This document shows positions 6,078 to 9,945 of a DNA stretch of 9,945 nt, one piece after another. Each line of letters opens with the position of its first letter. Positions within the stretch are counted from its first letter, which is position 1. The position numbers were made by a program, and so were the translations under genes. Under the pieces are notes generated by a model that saw only the letters and a program-made list of their open reading frames with translations, was not told the origin of the DNA and made no database searches. The stretch comes from Treponema sp. (GTDB taxonomy: Bacteria; Spirochaetota; Spirochaetia; Treponematales; Breznakiellaceae). Where the stretch lies: assembly GCA_031273835.1 (NCBI GenBank), contig JAISRD010000009.1, positions 1 through 9,945 of the forward strand, given 5' to 3'.

Positions 6078-7094
6078 ATGGCCCCCCGTATAGTTGATAT
6101 AGCAAAAGCCGCCAACGCCTCTCCCTCCGCCGTTTCCCTGGCCCTTAACAACAAATCCGGGATCAGCGCCGAACTCAGGCAAAAAATCATCTCCATAGCC
6201 GTTAATTTGGGCTACAAGACCGTCACCCATCATTTGGTAAATGAAAACATCACCATCAAACTGCTCAAAATCGCCACCCACGGCCATATTATCAACGAAA
6301 GGCATAACGCTTTTATCACCGAATACATGGAAGGGATCGAGGCGGTATCCAAAAAGCGGAAATACAAGCTGGAGGTCTCTTTTTTTAACCGGGTCCCCAT
6401 CGAGGAAATTATAGCGGCCCACAAAGAAACTATCGTAGACGGGCTTATCATCCTGGGAACGGAACTCAACGCCCATGAACTCCATTTTTTTACCGAACTG
6501 ACAAAACCGATAGTTTTTATTGATACCTACTTCCCTTTTTCGGTATACGACTGCATCGACATGGATAATATGGACGGGGTTTTTCAGGCCGTCCAGCATC
6601 TGTACCTTAACGGGCACCGGAGCATAGGGTTGATCAAGGGAGACTACGCGACCAGAAATTTTACCATGAGGGAATTCGGATTCAGGGAAGCCATGGAATA
6701 TTTTTCCCTGCCTATCCAGGAAAAGTACATTATCACCGTGGACCCGGCCTTTGATCAGGCCACCGTCGATATGGGCAGATACCTGGACAAAAACAACGCC
6801 CTGCCGACGGCGCTTTTTTGCATGAACGACACCATCGCCTACGGCTGCATAAAGGCCCTTCGGGAACACAACTACCGCATCCCCGGCGACATCAGCGTCG
6901 TGGGCTTTGACGATCTCCCCTCAAGCAGCCTCTCCGAACCGCCCCTGACCACCATCCGGGTTTCCAACCATCAAATCGGGGAAAGGGCCCTGGAAAAACT
7001 GGCGGAGCGGATCGCGAATCCTTCCGGCGGCGCCCCGGAAAATATACTGGTCGCCGGGAAACTGGTGGTCAGAAACAGCGTCAAAAAAATATAG
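6078..7094 (+). CDS. LacI-family transcriptional regulator
   Basis: This DNA-binding repressor (338 residues) probably controls the divergent importer-mtnKA operon and itself. The N-terminal helix-turn-helix VDIAKAANASPSAVSLALNN (about 6-25) is clear. The C-terminal half is a sugar-binding-protein-like effector domain with FIDTYFP (about 147-153), ALFCMNDTIAYGCIKALR (about 245-262) and the family hallmark PGDISVVGFDDL (about 269-280). The hinge after LGYK (about 44-47) does not show the usual PNxxARxL pattern: it reads TVTHHLVNENI, which is atypical. The ATG is the natural family start, yet the only purine-rich stretch (AAGGGA) ends 2 nt before it, so a leaderless message is plausible. The inducer is unknown; a methylthioribose-type sugar phosphate would fit the context (inference). 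Confidence 0.93.
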   Translation: MAPRIVDIAKAANASPSAVSLALNNKSGISAELRQKIISIAVNLGYKTVTHHLVNENITIKLLKIATHGHIINERHNAFITEYMEGIEAVSKKRKYKLEVSFFNRVPIEEIIAAHKETIVDGLIILGTELNAHELHFFTELTKPIVFIDTYFPFSVYDCIDMDNMDGVFQAVQHLYLNGHRSIGLIKGDYATRNFTMREFGFREAMEYFSLPIQEKYIITVDPAFDQATVDMGRYLDKNNALPTALFCMNDTIAYGCIKALREHNYRIPGDISVVGFDDLPSSSLSEPPLTTIRVSNHQIGERALEKLAERIANPSGGAPENILVAGKLVVRNSVKKI

Positions 7095-7104
7095 CGGGAT
7101 GAAG

Positions 7105-7130
7105 ATACCCGGAAGCAAGCTCTCCGGTAT
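7105..7130 (-). terminator. Weak stem-loop in the convergent gap
   Basis: ATACCCGGA (7105-7113) and TCCGGTAT (7123-7130) pair with one bulged base. A second GC-rich stem, CCCCGCC (7133-7139) with GGCGGGG (7149-7155), overlaps the aldolase stop region. Neither is followed closely by a U-tract; on the minus strand a T-run appears only about 15 nt further on. They may help end the convergent transcripts, but the call is weak. Confidence 0.35.
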
Positions 7131-7145
7131 GGCCCCGCCCGCGAA

Positions 7146-7964
7146 TCAGGCGGGGGCGGCGGGAAGAAGCCGGGACAGCACCTCCCTGGTAACGGCCTCT
7201 ATATCCGCGGAGGAAACCCCGCCGGGTAAAAGCCCCGGGGATGCCCCCGGCCCCCCCACGTCGGCGGTATTGGTCGCCTGGGCGGCGCAGCACGGGGGCA
7301 GCCCGCCGGTGGTGATCCCCAGCTTTTCCCTGATCTTTATCAGTTCCCGTACCTGTTCGCAGCTCAACACATTGGCCTTGCCGATGATGTTCCCCGTATA
7401 CATGAGGATCATCGCATAGTGCTCCACCGATTCAAGCCGGTACCAGGCATCCATAAGGCTCGGCCCCCAGGCAAGGGCGCCGTGGTTGGCCAGGAGCAGG
7501 GCGTTGTGGGTTTTACAGTAGGGGGCCACCGAATCGGGTATGCCCTGGGAACCGGGGGGCTCGTAATGAACGCAGGGAACCGTCCCCAGGTTAACCAGGG
7601 CCTCGGGATAGACCGCCTTGTCCAGGCTGATCCCCGCTATGGCAAAGGAGGTTGATACCGGGGGATGGGCGTGGCAGACCCCGTAAACTTCGGGGTTTTC
7701 GTTATACACCCGAAGGTGCATCTTTATCTCCGACGAGGGCTTGAGCTTCCCCTGCTGAATCACCGTTCCGTCCGGCCGCATCTTCACCAGCTCGTCGGCC
7801 TTCATATAACCCTTGGAAACCCCCGTGGGGGTAGCCCAAATAGTACCGGCGCCTGTTTTACAGCTGATGTTCCCGTCATTGGCGGCCACGTAGTTCTTCG
7901 CGTACATACGCCTGCCTATCTCGAGGATCAGGTCCTTCGCTTCAAAATCACTTAAGGGTTTCAC
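7146..7964 (-). CDS. Class II (zinc) sugar-phosphate aldolase, fuculose-phosphate aldolase family, with C-terminal extension
   Basis: The family reversibly cleaves ketose-1-phosphates to DHAP and an aldehyde, in the cytoplasm or a microcompartment. Of 272 residues, about 1-215 form the aldolase core. It has NDGNIS (about 29-34), PSSEIKMH with the catalytic Glu (about E79), zinc ligands in HAH (about H98 and H100) and NHG (about H161), matching E73, H92, H94 and H155 of E. coli FucA. Residues 219-249 are a Gly/Pro/Ala-rich linker, and SSADIEAVTREVLSRLL (251-267) is an amphipathic helix resembling a microcompartment encapsulation peptide. The start is GTG, set by AAGGAG 7 nt upstream, and it overlaps the upstream lipoprotein stop (GTGA). 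Near mtnK-mtnA, the likely substrate is 5-methylthioribulose- or 5-deoxyribulose-1-phosphate (inference); fuculose or rhamnulose phosphate remain alternatives. Confidence 0.9.
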   Translation of the reverse strand: MKPLSDFEAKDLILEIGRRMYAKNYVAANDGNISCKTGAGTIWATPTGVSKGYMKADELVKMRPDGTVIQQGKLKPSSEIKMHLRVYNENPEVYGVCHAHPPVSTSFAIAGISLDKAVYPEALVNLGTVPCVHYEPPGSQGIPDSVAPYCKTHNALLLANHGALAWGPSLMDAWYRLESVEHYAMILMYTGNIIGKANVLSCEQVRELIKIREKLGITTGGLPPCCAAQATNTADVGGPGASPGLLPGGVSSADIEAVTREVLSRLLPAAPA

Positions 7965-9175
7965 TCTGTTTCTCCTTCGGGAGCCGCGGCGGGGCCGCCG
8001 ACGGTTTCGCCTTCCCCCAGGGTGGTTTCACGGGACACCCCGCCGGGCAGGAACAGCGCCGCCCCGGATTCCGCCCTGTTGGCGTCTTCCCCGGAGGCAT
8101 TACTGCCCCAGATGACACCGGCGCTCTTGGAAAAGGGCCCGGCGATAAACATCCCCCCGCCCCGGGAGGCGGCGCTGTTTCCCCCCAGCACTCCCCCCTC
8201 CATGATCACCGAGCTGGTGTTGTCCGAGGCGATTCCGCCGCCGTATTCGTCCGCCCGGTTGTTTCTGATTTCCCCGCCGGACATGGTAAAACCGCAATGT
8301 TCGATGAGGGCCAGGCCCCCCCCGGATCGCGAGCTGTTTCCGCCGATACGCCCGCCCTCCATACGCATGGAGGCGGACCGGTTCAGCACCAGGCCGCCCC
8401 CCGCCACGGCGGCCCGGTTGTTTTCAATCGCCCCCCCCAGGAAGCGGAAAGCGCAGCCCTCGTAGATCGCCGCGCCCCCCCCCGCTTCCGCCTGGTTTTC
8501 CCGGATCTCCCCGCTTTCCAGGGTAAAGGAAGAACCGCGGCCCACGGCGGCCACCCCCCCCCCGACTCCGGCGGCGCTGTTGGTAACCACGGTCCCCCCG
8601 GCAATGACCAGGACCGCGCCGGGGGCAAGGGCGGCGCCCCCTCCCACGGTCTCCGACCTGTTGTCCCGGACCACCGTCCCCGGCCCCAGGGTAACGACCG
8701 CGCCGGAACCGATCCCTATGCCGCCCCCCTCGCCGGAACTGCGGCCCCCGGATATCTCGACATGTTCAAAACGTATATTGGAAAAGCCCCTGACCAGGAT
8801 GACCCGCCTGCCCGCTTCCCTGCCGGAAAGGACCGCCCTGTCCGCCGCGCCCGCCGGCAGCTCCCTGCCCCGTATGGTTATCTCCGCCCTGCCCGTTCCC
8901 TGGATGATAAAAACACGTTCGGCGTTGGCCGACTGTTCGCTGGCCAGGTCCAGGGTACCCAGCAGGGTAATGACCCTGGCGGGACCGCGGGAGGCCATCA
9001 CCAGGGCCTTAAAGAGGGACCTGAAGGGAGTTTCCTCGGAAATCCCGTCGTTACGATCGTCCCCGTCGGCCCTGACATAATAGGTTTCAACGCCGACGTC
9101 AGGGGTACTGGCGCAGGAGGCCACAAAAAAAACCAAAAGCGGAAGGAGAAAAAGTATAAACCGGATATTCTTCAT
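7961..9175 (-). CDS. Repeat-rich beta-helix lipoprotein
   Basis: The function is unknown. It has 404 residues. A signal peptide, MKNIRF plus a hydrophobic run, ends in VASC, predicting lipidation at Cys21. YYVRADGDDRNDG (about 32-44) resembles the opening of pectate-lyase-like secreted proteins. Residues about 150-368 are eight tandem repeats of about 27 residues, each starting GGG plus a hydrophobic residue (150, 178, 205, 232, 259, 285, 312, 339) and carrying a GGxIxxN element, as in right-handed beta-helix surface proteins. The tail is Gly/Glu-rich. It has no Shine-Dalgarno; its promoter leaves only about 5 nt before the ATG. Its stop overlaps the aldolase GTG, so the two are coupled despite different predicted cell locations. 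No catalytic motif is recognisable; adhesin, carbohydrate-binding or polysaccharide-acting roles are all possible. Confidence 0.87.
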   Translation of the reverse strand: MKNIRFILFLLPLLVFFVASCASTPDVGVETYYVRADGDDRNDGISEETPFRSLFKALVMASRGPARVITLLGTLDLASEQSANAERVFIIQGTGRAEITIRGRELPAGAADRAVLSGREAGRRVILVRGFSNIRFEHVEISGGRSSGEGGGIGIGSGAVVTLGPGTVVRDNRSETVGGGAALAPGAVLVIAGGTVVTNSAAGVGGGVAAVGRGSSFTLESGEIRENQAEAGGGAAIYEGCAFRFLGGAIENNRAAVAGGGLVLNRSASMRMEGGRIGGNSSRSGGGLALIEHCGFTMSGGEIRNNRADEYGGGIASDNTSSVIMEGGVLGGNSAASRGGGMFIAGPFSKSAGVIWGSNASGEDANRAESGAALFLPGGVSRETTLGEGETVGGPAAAPEGETE

Positions 9176-9186
9176 AGTAGAAACAA

Positions 9187-9215
9187 GTTATACCATTTTT
9201 CGGCGCCTGTGGCAA
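9187..9215 (-). promoter_or_regulatory. Strong extended -10 promoter for the lipoprotein-aldolase unit
   Basis: TTGCCA (9215-9210), a 17-nt spacer and TATAAC (9192-9187), preceded by the extended element TGG (9195-9193). The predicted transcript start is near 9180, only about 5 nt before the ATG at 9175, so the mRNA would be nearly leaderless. It lies in the 111-nt gap after the PLP-enzyme gene, in which nothing else is evident. Confidence 0.7.
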
Positions 9216-9286
9216 TTGAGGGCTGTACGACGCAAGGAAGCGCCATGGGAGAGACAATGAACGGTAAAGGCAAACAGAAGTTCGGG

Positions 9287-9945
9287 CTAAAGCAGGCCGG
9301 TCTTCTTCAGGGCCTGTTCCAGGTCGGCGATAATATCATCGGGATCTTCGATGCCCACGCTGAAACGGAAAAATCCCCCGTGGAATTCCTCGGGGTAGAG
9401 GTACTGCCGCTCATCATCCTCCCCCAGAAAAACAATAAGGCTTTCGTCGTGCCCCAGGGAAACCGCCGAGGTGATAAGCCTGAGCTGGCTTACAAAGCGG
9501 TTATGGGTATCGTGATCCGCCTCAAGGCCGAAGGCCATAACCCCGCCGAAGCCGGGGGACATCTGGGAGGCGGCGGTCCCGTGGCCCCGGTGGCTTTTAA
9601 GGCCCGGATAGGCGACAAAGCGGACGCAGGGAAGGCTTTCAAGAAATTCCGCAGCCCTTTGGGCGTTTTCGTTGTGCTGCCTCATCCGGAGGGGCAGGGT
9701 TACCGAGCCCCGCATGATGAGCCACGCGTTAAAGGGGCTGATAACGCCCCCTAAGTTTATCTGGGACTGGGCGCGGATGATGTCCAGGTGTTCTTTTTTG
9801 CCGATGATCGCCCCGCCCATGGCGTCCCCGTGGCCGTTGATGTACTTGGTAAGGCTTTCCACGGAAAAATCCGCCCCCAGTTCCAGGGGCCGCTGGTTAT
9901 AGGGGGAGGCGAAGGTATTGTCCACCGAGAGTAAGGCCCCCTGTT
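9287..9945 (-). CDS. Cys/Met-metabolism PLP-dependent enzyme, C-terminal part (start beyond the window)
   Basis: This is a trans-sulfuration-family enzyme: a cystathionine gamma-synthase or lyase, methionine gamma-lyase or O-acylhomoserine sulfhydrylase. About 219 residues of a usual ~400 are visible, and the frame stays open to the window edge. The conserved SVDNTFASPY and SLTKYINGHGD are present; the Lys of the latter is the PLP Schiff-base lysine. FFRFSVGIED near the end carries the substrate-carboxylate Arg. The usual HPASMTH-like stretch before it is absent: the sequence goes from GHDESLIVFLGEDDER to YPEEFHGG. This suggests a diverged subgroup, so the exact reaction cannot be named. An in-frame GTG at 9925 is internal (it encodes the Val of VDNTF), not the start. 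A methionine-related role would fit the sulfur-salvage genes nearby, but it is a separate transcription unit. Confidence 0.88.
   Translation of the reverse strand, partial: QGALLSVDNTFASPYNQRPLELGADFSVESLTKYINGHGDAMGGAIIGKKEHLDIIRAQSQINLGGVISPFNAWLIMRGSVTLPLRMRQHNENAQRAAEFLESLPCVRFVAYPGLKSHRGHGTAASQMSPGFGGVMAFGLEADHDTHNRFVSQLRLITSAVSLGHDESLIVFLGEDDERQYLYPEEFHGGFFRFSVGIEDPDDIIADLEQALKKTGLL

Noticed and set aside
6039..6869. 276-codon open frame on the minus strand
   Set aside because: It is antisense to the clearly recognisable LacI-family gene and has no family motif.
7133..7155. GC-rich hairpin as a strong bidirectional terminator
   Set aside because: The stem is sound, but no T-run follows on either strand, and part of it is inside the aldolase coding end.
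8297..9754. 485-codon open frame on the plus strand
   Set aside because: It runs antisense across the lipoprotein gene, its promoter and the PLP-enzyme gene, is Pro/Gly/Arg-rich without recognisable motifs, and arises from GC-rich third positions of real genes opposite.

Overview
The window appears to come from a moderately GC-rich bacterium. Lipoproteins with degenerate spirochete-like lipoboxes, a beta-helix lipoprotein built from Gly-Gly-Gly repeats, and the general style of the genes suggest a spirochete, possibly a gut-associated Treponema or Breznakiellaceae member. This taxonomic guess is inference; no rRNA or other marker gene is present.

Layout. From about 5945 down to base 1, on the minus strand, lies one long transcription unit: a promoter and a roughly 265-nt leader, a lipoprotein sugar-binding protein (5645-4515), a two-domain sugar ABC ATPase (4352-2829), a permease (2825-1824), 5-methylthioribose kinase MtnK (1808-585) and methylthioribose-1-phosphate isomerase MtnA (572 to beyond base 1). 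Divergent from it is a LacI-family regulator (6078-7094, plus strand). Convergent with the regulator is a second minus-strand unit with its own strong promoter (9215-9187): a repeat-rich beta-helix lipoprotein (9175-7961) overlapping by 4 nt a class II (fuculose-phosphate type) aldolase (7964-7146). The right edge holds the C-terminal part of a Cys/Met-metabolism PLP enzyme (9945-9287, minus strand).

How it fits together. MtnK phosphorylates 5-methylthioribose (or 5-deoxyribose), and MtnA isomerises the product to the ribulose-1-phosphate form. A class II aldolase of the kind encoded at 7146-7964 can split that to DHAP plus an aldehyde, the 'DHAP shunt' for SAM by-products. The dedicated CUT2-type ABC importer upstream of mtnK-mtnA suggests that the sugar is scavenged from outside. 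The LacI protein, with matching palindromes in the divergent region, is the obvious candidate controller.

Most unusual signals. The aldolase carries a Gly/Pro/Ala-rich linker and a short amphipathic C-terminal helix resembling a bacterial microcompartment encapsulation peptide. The importer operon has a leader with a five-codon mini-ORF and mutually exclusive pairings that end in a terminator-like hairpin. Two promoters sit almost on top of their start codons.
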